Source: Pomphorhynchus laevis | Taxonomy: Eukaryota; Acanthocephala; Palaeacanthocephala; Echinorhynchida; Pomphorhynchidae | DNA: 64,000 bases | Direction of reading: 5' to 3' | NCBI GenBank assembly: GCA_012934845.2 | Contig: WNNJ02001618.1 | Span: 62,001-126,000 of the forward strand | Part shown: positions 51,947 through 62,913 of the stretch, piece by piece | Layout: each line of letters opens with the position of its first letter | Position numbering within the stretch: position 1 is the first letter of the stretch | The notes under the pieces: generated by a model | Told to the model about the DNA's origin: nothing | What the model saw: only the letters and a program-made list of their open reading frames with translations | Database searches by the model: none | Program-made: the position numbers and the translations under genes

Positions 51947-52084
51947 TTTCAAATACTACTAAATTAGATAACTTACAATTTAATGTAATTTGTATTTTAC
52001 AGATGTCTAAAGATGATCTATGTCAAGATCGAAATATCACAAGAAATTTTTGCGCTTTATATTGTGTTGCCAAATGATACTCAT

Positions 52085-53028
52085 TTGACAACACAATAAA
52101 CTAATGAAATATATACTAATGAAAGAGGTTAATTCTAATGATTTAAATGTAAATCAAACATATGAACGTAGTGAGTTGAGTTTAGAAAGAATTATTACAA
52201 GTCACTGTTCTATAATGGATAAAAAGGGTATAAAGGTTAAATCAGATAATAAAACTATACCTATATTATATTGGAATCCAAAATTACATAAAAATCCAAT
52301 AAAACCTAGGTTCATATGTAGTGCGTTTAAATGTACATTAAAACCACTTTCTGTCTATATGAATAAAATACTTAAAGTAATTAAAGCACATTTTAAAAAA
52401 TATTGCAAGGTAATCGAAATTAATACTGGTATAAAACACTATTTCAGTATTAATTCTACAAAAGAATTTTTAGAACAGACAAAAGGAATAAATTTTCAAA
52501 ATATAAATACATACGATTTTAGTACTCTTTATACAAATCTAGGTTTAGTAGATATTAAAGAAGCGTTAGTAAAATTAATTAATCTTATATTCGGAAAAAG
52601 ATATACATATATATGTTATAATAATTATAACGCCTATCTAACAAAAATTAAGCCATCAAATAAATATAAATATATGGATAACATTGAATTAAGAGAATCC
52701 TTAAATATTTTTAGATAAGTGAAAGGTGTTCCAATTAGTAGTAATAGTAGCCCAATTATAGCTAATTTATTTTTAAGCTTTATAGAACATGAATTTGTTC
52801 ATAACTGTTTAAAAAATAAATCTAAATTATATAAAGATATGAAATATATGTTTCGATATATTGATGATATATGTGTATTTTATTCTAATAATATTAATTC
52901 AATTAGTGAACAAATTTATCCAGAAAGCCGTATTCTTAACAAAACCAATATTAATGATAAAGGAAAAACTAAAACTACTATTAATTTATATCGTAAAGAT
53001 GACATATTTAAATTTACAAGAAATCATT
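52085..53028 (+). pseudogene. Naiad reverse transcriptase (copy N6)
   Basis: Open frames at 52104-52718 and 52719-53028 carry LYWNPKLHKNPIKPRFICSA, YDFSTLYTNLGLVDIKEALV, SSNSSPIIANLFLSFIEHEF and YIDDICVF. The two frames differ by a small deletion that includes the LINQNYLK segment. Identity with N1 is very high in 52300-52690. The 3' UTR is missing, and unrelated sequence begins at 53029. Confidence 0.85.
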
Positions 53029-53372
53029 TGGTCGGCTTCATAAATTATCCTCGTGTGAATTCTTTAATCCTAGATGCAGCACTGTACACTACAATCAGCG
53101 TAGATGGACCTCATCAGCAGTGAGCCTACACCTACCTTTCGTGTTTCGGTCCTTTAATGATCTGCTGAAATTTTCCTCTGCTGCCTTTCTGTAAAAACAA
53201 ACGATACAGTTTGTAAGAAAAACATTTCCACTTGTGCAAACTGTACGTTGTATCCGTCTTTTGTAACAAAAAGACGGAGATAGCACTACAGTTGCCGGAA
53301 ACAACCGACAATCTGTCTATTGAATTTTCTTGACAGGAAACCGGAATCTGCCAGGTAAATAGAATGAATACA
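53029..53372. other. Unassigned 340-bp segment between Naiad copies
   Basis: The base composition is clearly less AT-rich than the flanking Naiads. No coding domain is recognised. On the - strand it contains GGACC-GAAA and CTGATGA-GGTCC flanking 26 bases (53106-53152), the pieces of a permuted hammerhead. It could be a small non-autonomous element. Confidence 0.5.
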
Positions 53373-54472
53373 TTCTGAATGAATCGGACAATAAATGTTA
53401 ATATTAACAATAAAAAATATACAATGACCATAAAATTCATTAATAAATGTATAGATAACATAAATATAGCCGGACTTTTAAATAATTCTAAAAGTAAAGA
53501 AATAATAGGATCAGATTTAAGTAAATATATTCCTAAAATAAGGTATAAACTCCTTCCACCATTAGAACGAAAAATTTGTAATTCTAATAAAGAATAGAAA
53601 TCTATATCTAACGATAATATTAGAAACATAATGGAAACAGAATGCAATTGTAAAAGTCTTAGTTTTGATAAAATAAATGAACATATATGTACCCATAATC
53701 TAGAATTAATTGAAAATTGTGAATTAAGAAAGCTGCTATCAAAAGGGTATAAATATAGATTAAATAATAACAACAACAAAAATAAAATTTACAATTCGTT
53801 ATATAATAACTTAAATGATTACTTTAGTAAGCTGATTAATAGTGAAAGCTCGAATATATCTAAGATAAAAATTTGGAAAGATTATATATTTGATAAAATT
53901 AAAAATAAAATGAAAATAACAAACAATTATAAAAGGAAAGATAAAATTAATAAAGATATGTATAAAGAACTTACTAAATTAAAGGATAACTATATAATAA
54001 CAACTATTGATAAAGCTAGTAATAACTTTGTCTTTCATATGCAAAAAGCTTTATTATGATATACTAATGAAAGAGGTTAATTCTAATGATTTAAATGTAA
54101 ATCCAACATATGAACGTAGTGAGTTGAGTTTAGAAACAATTATTACAAGTCACTGTTCTATAATGGATAAAAAGGGTATAAAGGTTGAATTTGATAATAA
54201 AACTAAACCTATATTATATTGGAATCCAAAATTACATAAAAATCCAATAAAACCTAGGTTCATATGTAGTGCGTTTAAATGTACATTAAAACCACTTTCT
54301 GTCTATATGAATAAAATACTTAAAGTAATTAAAGCACATTTTAAAAAATATTGCAAGGTAATCGAAATTAATACTGGTATAAAACACTATTTCAGTATTA
54401 ATTCTACAAAAGAATTAATTGGAATCCAAAATTACATAATTTATTGTTTACAATAAATTATTTACACATTTA
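53373..54472 (+). pseudogene. Naiad linker and RT start (copy N7)
   Basis: The linker (NIAGLLNNSKSKEIIGSDLS; METECNCKSLSFDKINEHIC; ELRKLLSKGYKYRLN) is followed by a segment not preserved in N2 (LNDYFSKLINSESSNISKIK; KDNYIITTIDKASNNFVFHM). The RT start (LYWNPKLHKNPIKPRFICSA) follows. This copy shows how the linker connects to the RT. It has a few frame changes and is cut off near 54420. Confidence 0.85.
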
Positions 54473-54990
54473 TTGTTCATAATATTGAACAATAAATGTT
54501 AATAATAACAATAGAAAATATACATTAACCATAAACTTTATTAATAACTGCATAGATAACATAAATATAGCCGGACTTTTAAATAATTCTAAAAGTATAG
54601 AAATAATAGGGTCAGATTTAAGTAAATATATTCTGACGAAAAATTTGTAATTATAACAAAGAATTAAAATCAATATGTAATGATGATATTAGAAACATCA
54701 TAGAAACTGATTGCGATTTCAAAAGTCTTAATTTTGATAAAATAAATGAACATATATGCACTCATAATCGAGAATTAATTAAAAACAATGAATTAATAAA
54801 GCTGCTATCAAAAGGATATAAATATTTTTTTAATATTTTTTAATGATAAATAAATTTATTTAATTATACAAAGAAAGAGATGATAAATGTGAAATAAAAT
54901 TGTTCGATAAAGATCTTCTGCAAAATCTTTTTCACGTTTATTCCAGAGTCCTAGCGTAGACAGGAAAATTATAGGTTGAACGACTGTTCA
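54473..54990 (+). mobile_element. Naiad linker fragment (copy N8) and shared tail
   Basis: A third copy of the linker region runs to KGYKYFF near 54830. The tail (ATAAAGATCTTCTGCAAAAT and on) is shared with 12330-12420, so the two fragments came from one sublineage. Confidence 0.75.
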
Positions 54991-54998
54991 ACTATTCA

Positions 54999-55345
54999 TT
55001 ATTCATTAATTAATCTCATATGTTTATGAAATATAGTTTGACTATTATGCTGTATATTATATATGTGTTGCCTAAACCTAGTTTTTAACATTTGATATGT
55101 TTTTCCTATATATTGCAATCCACATGTGCATTGTATTAGATACACTACACCTGCGGTATTGCAGTTACAATTATTATTAATATTTAATGAAAAACATTTG
55201 TTTGTCGTATTACTTACAATACAATCATTATTATTTATAACATCACAAACTATACAATTTTTTCTGTTACATTTAAAAGATCTAAAATTGAAATCATTAG
55301 TACTTACGTATTTTTCCAATATGGTTGAGTACATGTAAGTTTTAA
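54999..55345 (-). pseudogene. Naiad GIY-YIG endonuclease fragment
   Basis: The antisense frame of about 110 codons reads FKCNRKNCIVCDVINNN, CNCNTAGVVYLIQCTCGLQY, IGKTYQMLKTRFRQHIYNIQ and HKHMRL. Unlike copy N2, the GIY-YIG core is in one frame here. The Cys pairs before GVVY (CNRKNCIVC, CNCN) suggest a zinc-binding site. Confidence 0.88.
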
Positions 55346-55454
55346 GTCAATTTTTAACGTTGCTTTTTCGGTGTCACCACCTAGTTTAGTTAACTCAGAC
55401 TAAACTTACAACGGGCTATCCAGCAGCATCTGACAGGGAGCTGCCCTACTTAAT

Positions 55455-55737
55455 GACGTATTTCCTCTGATGAAATTTTATTATCTGGTGTATTTTATCC
55501 TAATATCAAGTTTTGATTATATAGTATCTTATTTTAATACAAAGTATATTATTTATTATCCATAAAATTTTTATTATCTATAAAAATTTTCCTCAAATTA
55601 TTTTAAATTTATTTATTGTATTATTGTGTTGATTTATATTTTGAACACAGTTAATAATATTATAAATGATTATATAAGATGAATAATATAAATGATTATA
55701 AAAATGATAATTTAATAGATTTTATACAATTTATGTT
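55455..55737 (-). mobile_element. Naiad RT end and 3' UTR start, reversed fragment
   Basis: The reverse complement contains the end of the RT (ATTTTTATGGATAATAAATA region) and the ATACTTTGTATTAAAATAAG that follows it in N1. It stops within the first bases of the conserved 3'-UTR box (CAGAGGAAATACG). The neighbouring 55346-55454 is unassigned. Confidence 0.7.
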
Positions 55738-57147
55738 TAGTGCTCCAAATCGCAATCGGAAGCACACTCCGTCGCATTGCTACCAAGATACTGTGTATCA
55801 GGATATCACATAAAGTAGGTGATCACCTCCGTCCATACCAACTAGGATGTTGTAAAATATGCGGAGCAGAAGCAATTGTTCACGCAGTTTGATCATTCAT
55901 AATAAACTGCCAACAGCCCACAGTTGTTCTCAAAATAGACTTTCGAAATGCTTTTAACACCGTAGATCGCGGTGTTCTTCTCGAAGCAGTAAAAGAATAC
56001 GTCCCAGAAGCATTTCCATATTTCCCAACTGTCTACGGCTCTAAGACACCTCTAGTTTATGAAGATCGAAACATTTGGTCAAAAACAGACGTTCAACAGG
56101 GCGATCCCCTTGATCCAATTGGTTTTGCTCTAGCAGTAAATTTTATTTCGCACTCCCTTCAATCCACCTTTAAAGCGTGGTACTTGGATGACGCAACTCT
56201 TGGAGGAGATTCATCTGTTGTGCTGCACGATTTGGAGACAATTTTGGCATCAGCTAACCGATCGGTCCAATTGGTTTTGCTCTAGCAGTAAATCCTATTT
56301 CGCACTCCTTTCAATCCACCTTTGAAGCGTGGTACTTGGACGACGCAGCGCTTGGAGGAGATTCATCTGTTGTGCTGCACGAATTGGAGACGATTTTGGC
56401 ATCAGCTAACCGGATAGGTCTGGAGCTCAATGCAGGCAAATGTGAGCTCATGTTCCTTAATGTGCGGGAACATGAAATCGAACAGATGACAACTACCTTT
56501 TCATCCGTAGCCCCAAACATAAAAGTGATCAATCGGGAAAGTTTGCAAATCCTAGGAAGCATTGTCTTTGAAGAGAATTCACCGAAAGATTTGGCTCAGA
56601 GCGAGGAGCAATTGATATTAATGTGCACTAGGGTTTGCGAGCGTCGTGGTCACGAGGCACTTTTCCTTGTAAAAAACTCTTTACATGCCCATACTGCTTT
56701 ATAAGTTCCGTACAACTCCTTGCTTCAACATGTACGCGGAACTCTATCAGCTCGATGGTGTATTGGAAAAATATTTATCTCACATCACAAATTGCGCGAT
56801 AACGAACGATTCTCGGCGTCAAGTTTCATTGCCCTTGCCGTTTGGTAATTTGGGGATCCGCAGGTCAGCAGGCATTGCTCTTCAGGTTTTTTTTCGTCTG
56901 TAGTGACAACGAAAAACTGCGTCGACATTCTTTTGAATAACTCTAAACATTGCCCACATTTTTAAGCTGGTACTCAAATTGGTTGGCCAAGACGGGTCTC
57001 AGTGAGGCGCCGTCTAATAGTCATAAACAATCCGCTTGGGACACTCCCCTCGTTAAACGAGCTCATGAATCTTTAATTGAAGGCTCGGAAGACGAGGCAT
57101 CTCGCGTGCGAATTATGGCGGTCTCCACAAGTGAATCTGGTGCTTGA
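55738..57147 (+). pseudogene. Reverse transcriptase of LINE E1
   Basis: Motifs include HLRPYQLGCCKICGAEAIVH, VVLKIDFRNAFNTVDRGVLL (motif A), VQQGDPLDPIGFALAV (motif B) and KAWYLDDATLGGDSSVVLHD (motif C). The motif B-C block recurs at 56266-56412. The thumb region continues in 56336-56704 and 56685-57147 with frame changes. Stops include one in the HAV-SFII segment. It is non-functional. Confidence 0.85.
56114..56412 (+). repeat. Duplicated RT block in E1 (2 x 147 bp)
   Basis: The blocks 56114-56260 and 56266-56412 differ at about nine positions. Each encodes the stretch from the motif B tail through WYLDDA to LASANR. The divergence suggests either an old duplication or recombination between two related copies. 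Confidence 0.85.
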
Positions 57148-57180
57148 CTAAACACAGTTCCGATTGGTGCCCTGGGAACT

Positions 57181-57816
57181 TTGCTCGATGATGAGGTTGT
57201 GAGATCAAGCATTTCCCTAAGACTAGGCCTTCCTACATGTACTCTACACATATGTCATTGTGGAGCGTCTGTTGACGAGTCAGGACGACACGGATTAGCA
57301 AGCAGAATTTTGAGAGGCAGATTTCCCAGACACGCGGAAATAAATTCAGTGATAAGCATAGTCCTCAACACCGTCAACGCCCCAAACATTCTAGAGCCAT
57401 CCAATGTATGCAGATCAAACGGTCGACGTCCTGATGGAGTCACCATTTCCCCTTGGCGTGAAGTGAAATGTTTGATGCGGGACTTTACCTGCGTGGACAC
57501 CCTCGCAGCCAGCAATGTTAGGAATGCAGCCAAAGGAGCGGGCGAAGCAGCTTCATATGCCGAAAAGCGGAAACGGCTGAAATATGCCGACTTGACCATG
57601 TCCCACATATTTTGCCCGTTTGGAGTAGAGACTTATGGATCACCGGGATCTTCCGCTTTGGCTCTTGTTAAGGATATAGGAAAAATATTGAAGCACGTTA
57701 CAGGGGATTCACGTGCTACTTCATACCTCCTCCAAAACGTTAGCAACGCCATCCAACGTGGAAATGCTGTCAGCATTCTGGCGACGGCTCCAAAGGGCAA
57801 GAACATGGTAGGCTGA
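57181..57816 (+). CDS. REL endonuclease domain of LINE E1
   Basis: The frame is open for 211 codons. A CCHC motif (CHCGASVDESGRHGLA; the last Cys is replaced by Ser) is followed by RHAEINSVISIVL, SNGRRPDGVTISPW, CVDTLAASNV, KRKRLKYADLTMSHIFCPFG and VETYGSPGSSALALV. The PDG and D-T-L acidic residues match the PD-(D/E)XK-like core of this LINE group. The upstream junction is probably a frame change from the RT. Confidence 0.85.
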   Translation: MLDDEVVRSSISLRLGLPTCTLHICHCGASVDESGRHGLASRILRGRFPRHAEINSVISIVLNTVNAPNILEPSNVCRSNGRRPDGVTISPWREVKCLMRDFTCVDTLAASNVRNAAKGAGEAASYAEKRKRLKYADLTMSHIFCPFGVETYGSPGSSALALVKDIGKILKHVTGDSRATSYLLQNVSNAIQRGNAVSILATAPKGKNMVG

Positions 57817-57954
57817 TGGTAGCAGCGTCTTGCAAAAAGAATGACATTTCTCTACGAAGAAGATACACGTTCTCCTGTATTATCTTTTTTTAAATTATTT
57901 ATATTTACATTAGAATAGAATTTATAATTAAAATTTACAATAAAAATCAATTTT

Positions 57955-58115
57955 TATGAATTGACTAATAAATAATATACGTAAATTTTAATAATGAATA
58001 TAGGTAATCAAAAGGAACTTTATGCTATCAGATTTTAACACATATTCCTCGACCCAGCATGGCAGGGGGCCAAATACATGCCAATGACGTATTTCAAATT
58101 TGTTTTAAATTTGAA
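57955..58115 (-). mobile_element. Naiad 3'-UTR scrap (old)
   Basis: The reverse complement retains the conserved box in diverged form (compare CATGGCAGGGGGCCAAATAC here with the N1 box) and the following TTAGTCAATTCATAAAAATTG. No coding is present. Confidence 0.75.
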
Positions 58116-59030
58116 ATACAAATTTCAAATTTGTTTTATATCTTCAATTATTTTTAAGTTTTTTAAGCATTCTCGTGCTAAAAACATTTTATAATGCAAA
58201 CATCGTTCTAATAATAAAAATTTTTGTGATTTGTTTTTAAAGGCACTTTGCTTTGATGATAACTCAATGTATTAGGTTGACTTTAGCATGGAGTGAGTTT
58301 TTGTTGGCTATCTCAATAACAAAGATATCAAAGAGCCATCTGAAAGAAAATAAGCATTCCATTGTGTCATGTGTTTTGTATCATTTATCATCTAATATTA
58401 CAATTAGGTGATTTACGATATGTTATGTAAATAGTGAGCGTGAAAAGTGAATAAAAAATAACATTAAGATCAACAGAATATGATCATATGAAGTTATATT
58501 GTTGTATGTATCGTAGGCATTGCATATCACCATCGATTGTAAGTTCTTTTTGTAGACTTCTACTTACATACAAAATTATTTATCTTTCTATTCATCTTTA
58601 AACTATAATACTGACACCATTTATAATGTTGCCTTTGTTTAATGCTCTAGTATCAAGGCTGTTTAAAGTCAGACGTTCATTATTATTTCGAGAAATAATT
58701 TCTCAAACTTTTACATTTACTTCATTCATTTTATGAAATTATTATTAAAAAATACTAATTTAGTGTCCAAACAATTGAGTTTAAACAAAAAATAAAGTTC
58801 TACGGGTATAAAGTTTGTAATATATCTAGATAAAATATCGACTTATATTCAAACACTTTTGGATATCATCAGGTACAAAACAAAAACATTAGTAAAATAA
58901 AAATCAAAAACATTTTAAATAATATTTTGTAGAAGCTTATCTTGTAGAAGAGTTGGTAGTCAGCCTTCTGGCGACCTCTTCTGACGACTTCTACTATTAG
59001 ATGTTGGATGAAGTTTGTCAATATGTGCGG
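58116..59030. other. AT-rich region, no gene seen
   Basis: No long frame or domain is visible on either strand. On the - strand near 58830-58880 there is CCTGATGATATCCAAAAGTG, similar to PLE tail motifs but without a clear stem, so only a decayed PLE end is suspected. Confidence 0.4.
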
Positions 59031-59229
59031 GGTCATGTACAAGTAATGATCGTTTTGACAGATCGACGTTATTTAAACTGTTTTGGGGTTATTTAATTGT
59101 CTTATAATTCATCGACAATTTACATTGTTTAAGGGATATAACTGAATATGGCGTTTCTCCGTCATTCAAAGATTTGGATCGAAATTTGTCGTAAACGGTT
59201 AGCAGGCCTTAAAAAGCATCTGAATCGTC

Positions 59230-59880
59230 ATTTGTGCATTTGGTACATCGCGTACTAGGCGCATCACATCATCGGTATGTAGATTCCATTGACACATTCT
59301 TGTTGAAACTAGCGTCAGGCTCGAATAGGCGATTCTCAGGTTCACATGTTTCTTGTTGGATGTGGTTAAAGGCCAATATTGGAAGCCGATCGAGTGAAGC
59401 TAGCATGGCTTTTGCGTTGCCACAATTAGCGCGATCGAGATGCGCTGATATAATCATGTGACCGAAATAAAGTATACCATTACGCTTGTACGGCTCATAT
59501 TGCTCGCAACCCGCTTGATCATACTGTTTCCTTCGTCGTTCCATCCACCAAAGGTCTTGACTACGGTGACTGAAAACATGTACCCCGCATCTTCGACTCT
59601 GTCCCTATATTTCCTGTCATTTACATTGACAGCGTACGACGTGGCAGCGGCGAGTTGTACGTTGGCGGCGGAATGACAGTATGCGGCTTGTTGGGGTTGG
59701 GCGACTGCAAAGTCGACCTCAAGTGGAAGGTCCCCATGAAAAAAGGATGTCTGCCGGGCGTTCGCGTAGGTCTGGGATAATTCCTTGCACTTCCAGGGCT
59801 ACATCCATACGGGCTGATTGTGTGGCTGCGAATACCACGTCACGGATAGCGTTATGCCGCAGGCCTTGACAACCCCCGTA
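59230..59880 (-). pseudogene. REL endonuclease remnant of LINE E2
   Basis: Beyond the stop at 59881 the antisense frame reads CQGLRHNAIRDVVF and then LRERPADIL, matching the RHN and RPAD motifs of REL-type LINEs. The rest, including the frame at 59544-59269 (KAMLASLDRLPILAFNHIQQ), is too decayed to place. Confidence 0.65.
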
Positions 59881-61100
59881 TTAGCCAGTGAGTGACTGTA
59901 GGCCTCTCTTATCCGCCAGACGCATGCAGCGTCCGCATCGATAATCCTTTTTGTACAAGGAAATCCCAAGCCACATTCGGGCTAGGACGCAGAACTGTGG
60001 TTGAGTTAGTTTTGTTCCAGATGCCGAATTTGGGACGGCGCTAAGCCAAGCCCCAGCTTTTGGACATGACACTGTGTGTAGTCGGGCCCGGTCTATTTCG
60101 CAAGACCACTGTAACAGCTGGGTTGAGGCAAGATTATCGATCAGCCGCGAAGTTGATGATTGACCACCCTCTGTGGACGGTATGAAGTTTGAGCCCATCC
60201 TTGTTCTTAGGGTTATCAATGCCTCAGAATAGCCAGGAAATAGTAGAGCGTCTATATTGTATATCTCTCCGATTTGGTGCACGCTATGAATGAATGCGCT
60301 CTGGGCATGCGCAGCATTGCATCTTAGACCGAAGCGCCTAGACGGATAGGAAGTGTCATCTGTGATTTTGTAGCTTCTTGAAGTTGGCACGCGCATATTT
60401 TTTTTGAAAAGCGCTAGCAATTTGTCTGTCAAATGACTGACAAAACTTTGTTGTCATCCTTAGATCGACTGTGCGGAGGAGGTGGTTTATCCTTGACGAG
60501 GATGCGCAGTGTCGAAGTAGAAGGTATCCGACTTGAGTGTCTGGCAGCTTGGCCACTGCATCAATTGTTTGAACCAGTGATGGAATAACATCATTAGACA
60601 GATTGTTCTCTATGAAAGACTCGTCACCTATGGGTATGTCTAGCAAATGCATGCTCCCGAAAGTGTTCTCCAAAACCACACCAGAAAGTAAGGACAGACA
60701 GGCGTTTACGGCTTCAGGCAGGCCGATTGTCTCTGTCTTTCGCCAATTACCTGGAGCTCCGTCATTTTGAAGCTCGCATCTAGCCAGCTCAGTGCGGATG
60801 CAATTGCTGATGGCGTCCCACCGACTATGCCGTCATCCAGATACCACGTGTTGAGGTTTATTCCAGGTATTTGGGATACATTTTCAATCGTTCTCTGAAT
60901 GGCCAATGAGAATAGGAACGAGCCTAATGGATCTCCCTGCTAGACTCCTTTGCATGAGTTGAGAGGGTCGAGTGAGCTGAAACATAGGAGTTGCTTTGCA
61001 TTTGTACGTGAAATCAAACCAGGGCAAGAGCTCTGGAACGTTTTCTCGGATCTTTAATCGTAACTGTGATCTGGACACTGAGTTGAATGCGCTTGACAGA
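59881..61100 (-). pseudogene. RT and linker of LINE E2
   Basis: The segments QGDPLGSFLFSLAIQ and LNTWYLDDGIVGGTPSAI (near 60830-60960) are RT motifs B and C. The downstream linker (FGLRCNAAHAQSAFIHSVHQ; CPKAGAWLSAVPNSASGTKL) is open at 60432-59881 and ends in the first Cys pair, CGRCMRLADKRG. RT motif A lies beyond 61060 and is barely recognisable. Confidence 0.75.
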
Positions 61101-61523
61101 TCGATATTTACCCAGATTCAATTGGTGTCGTTGGCGTGTTGCTCGTGGCATCGTCTAACGTTGTGAACGATCCTTTCTACTGCGTTTGGGGTTGCTACCC
61201 CTAATTGTGTTAGTTGTAGCAGGCTGGCGAAGCGTTTACGGGGTTGAAGACAGATGCACTTTGAACAGAGAGCATAGAGTTTCGCCGACGGCGATTGGTC
61301 TTACACCCCGTCTTTTTTGGCGGCGCGATCAAGTTGCTCCAGTAATATAATGCGCCACTACAGGGGGTGTAAGTCCTGGAAGTAGATGGTTGATAATGTG
61401 TGTCAAATTCTCTGCTAGTGATCCTCCGCTATTGACTCGTAACATATCCTATGCTCCGGTCTTAGCTCCAGGCAGTCTGGTCCTGACGCTGAGGGGAAAG
61501 AGTTGATCGTGGCAAGGACAGTT

Positions 61524-62288
61524 TTACGACTTAACTATTGACAAAAGCGGATTGTTCGAGTGCTGTTTTGTAATATTAGGGGATGAGAGTGGTTGATCTG
61601 TACAGCTTACGTAGGAGGCTGCAGTCCTTGCCGGAGTGTCTGTGCTTGTGCAGATTGGGTTGATATTCCGACTGAAATCAGGCGCTGGGCTGCTTTCCCG
61701 TAATTTCCGTGCTTGGCCAGGCTGATTCAAGCAAGTATCGACTTGCCGTTCGGTTTGCGATTTGCATTTTTGCGTGGCATTGCTCTCACCGATGGCAAAC
61801 CCGGTAAGGCGGTTGTCGCGTAGGTTCTTATTAACTCGCAAATGTGCTTTTCGATTTTATGTCGACCTTTGTAAGTTGTAGGTATCGAGCAATTAAAGCA
61901 CGATTTGGAAAAAGTGCAAAAACTTCGCACATTAATCGACATCTCCGATTTGGAGCGCACGTTCATTGTGATCACATAAGTGGGTGGATGCTGGAAACCG
62001 TGCATTAAACGGGATACGTATGACCGTTGGCGATTCTTAGCACTAGCGTGATTGAAAACACGACAGATGGCTTGAATCTTCTAATCGAACGGGCGGAATC
62101 GGTGAATTGATCTCTTCGGTGCCTAAGTTGGATTTAGCCTCTGACACATGATCAAAACAACTCTGAAAGATTCCTGTGCCGGAACCGGCACATCTTGAAC
62201 CTCCAAACTTGTGGAAGCGAAAGCGTTCACTAAATGTCAAGGCAACGTTTCTCTGGGAGAGTTGAGAAGGACGCTTTCCTCCTTCCAT
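61524..62288 (-). pseudogene. N-terminal zinc-finger region of LINE E2
   Basis: The frame at 61727-62005 contains CFNCSIPTTYKGRHKIEKH, a C-x2-C-x9-H-x4-H finger as found at the N-terminus of REL-type LINEs such as R2 and NeSL, where it contacts target DNA. The frames at 61524-61841 and 62043-62288 are Ser/Pro-rich and add no domain. At least two frame changes separate them. Confidence 0.6.
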
Positions 62289-62330
62289 TTGTGTAGTTAA
62301 TTGCTTTGTTGTTCGATTGTATTTAGATAT

Positions 62331-62717
62331 GATTTCGCATTGTAATTAGTTGTGCAAACAGTAAAGTATACGTAGTATCGGCAATTTGTAATCAGGTATT
62401 ATGTAATCAGCTTGAACACTTAAAACGTTTGCGAATTAGATTCCTTTACTGTAATATGTATGTTAATTATTTCTCAAACTTTTTTTATTTCTCAAACTTA
62501 TATTCAATGTTAGCAACATTACATGGTTATTGCTTGAATTATCACAAAAAGATATCTTATAACTTTACTCCTATTAAGGAATCATATCAGCTGAGTCTAC
62601 CTATTTTATGCTATATATATCAGATTAGATCAGCGAACTGAGACTACGTATTTTATACTATATATAAATAAAAAATAAAGATAAATAATTATTTTTGTAT
62701 CTAAATGCCATTCCCAG
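62331..62717. other. AT-rich region with two Naiad end scraps
   Basis: No gene is seen. Near 62584-62625 and 62626-62690, ATCAGCTGAGTCTACCTATT and ATCAGCGAACTGAGACTACG resemble the reversed terminal bases of Naiad (AAATCAGCTAACTGAGTCTA at 713). This suggests two very short, old ends in tandem. Confidence 0.5.
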
Positions 62718-62913
62718 AAAAAAGAAATTAAATATTTCTTCGATATTTCGTTCGCTAACCGCGGACATTATCAAGAAGTATTGTAAGAGTTTTAATAACC
62801 AAGACTTATTTTCACGTTAAAATAAGTCTTGGTTATTAAAACTCTTACAATACTTCTTGATAATGTCCGCGGTTAGCGAACGAAATATCGAAGAAATATT
62901 TAATTTCTTTTTT
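62718..62913. repeat. Perfect 95-bp inverted repeat
   Basis: The arms 62718-62812 and 62819-62913 are exact reverse complements around a 6-base spacer (CACGTT). The right arm runs into the CXC-REL fragment l and contains AGTCTTGGTTATTAAAACTC, the sequence seen at the junctions of full-length copies. Confidence 0.95.

Larger units (their letters stand above)
51488..52078 (+). mobile_element. Short PLE lineage P4 copy between inverted repeats
   Basis: An inverted repeat (about 51488-51549 and 52008-52075, with CACAATATAAAGCGCAAAAA at its outer end) flanks a GIY-YIG coding remnant. The inner parts of both repeats carry a hammerhead-like core. The RT is absent. Confidence 0.8.
55738..57830 (+). 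mobile_element. REL-type LINE E1 (WYLDD RT), 5'-truncated
   Basis: The element starts in the RT (AIGSTLRRIATKIL) and ends after the endonuclease near 57816. It belongs to a different lineage from CXC-REL: the catalytic motif is WYLDDA, and the endonuclease has GRRPDGVTISPW. A duplicated 147-bp block holds RT motif C twice. Confidence 0.85.
59031..62330 (-). mobile_element. REL-type LINE E2 (WYLDDG RT), old
   Basis: The antisense element has an N-terminal zinc-finger region (near 61900), an RT with WYLDDG (near 60850) and a CCHC/REL region (60000-59230). It is of near full length but has many stops and frame changes. It is less AT-rich than its surroundings. Confidence 0.75.

Noticed and set aside
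58830-58880. A sixth hammerhead-like motif
   Set aside because: CCTGATGATATCC is present but no matching stem II and GAAA could be found.
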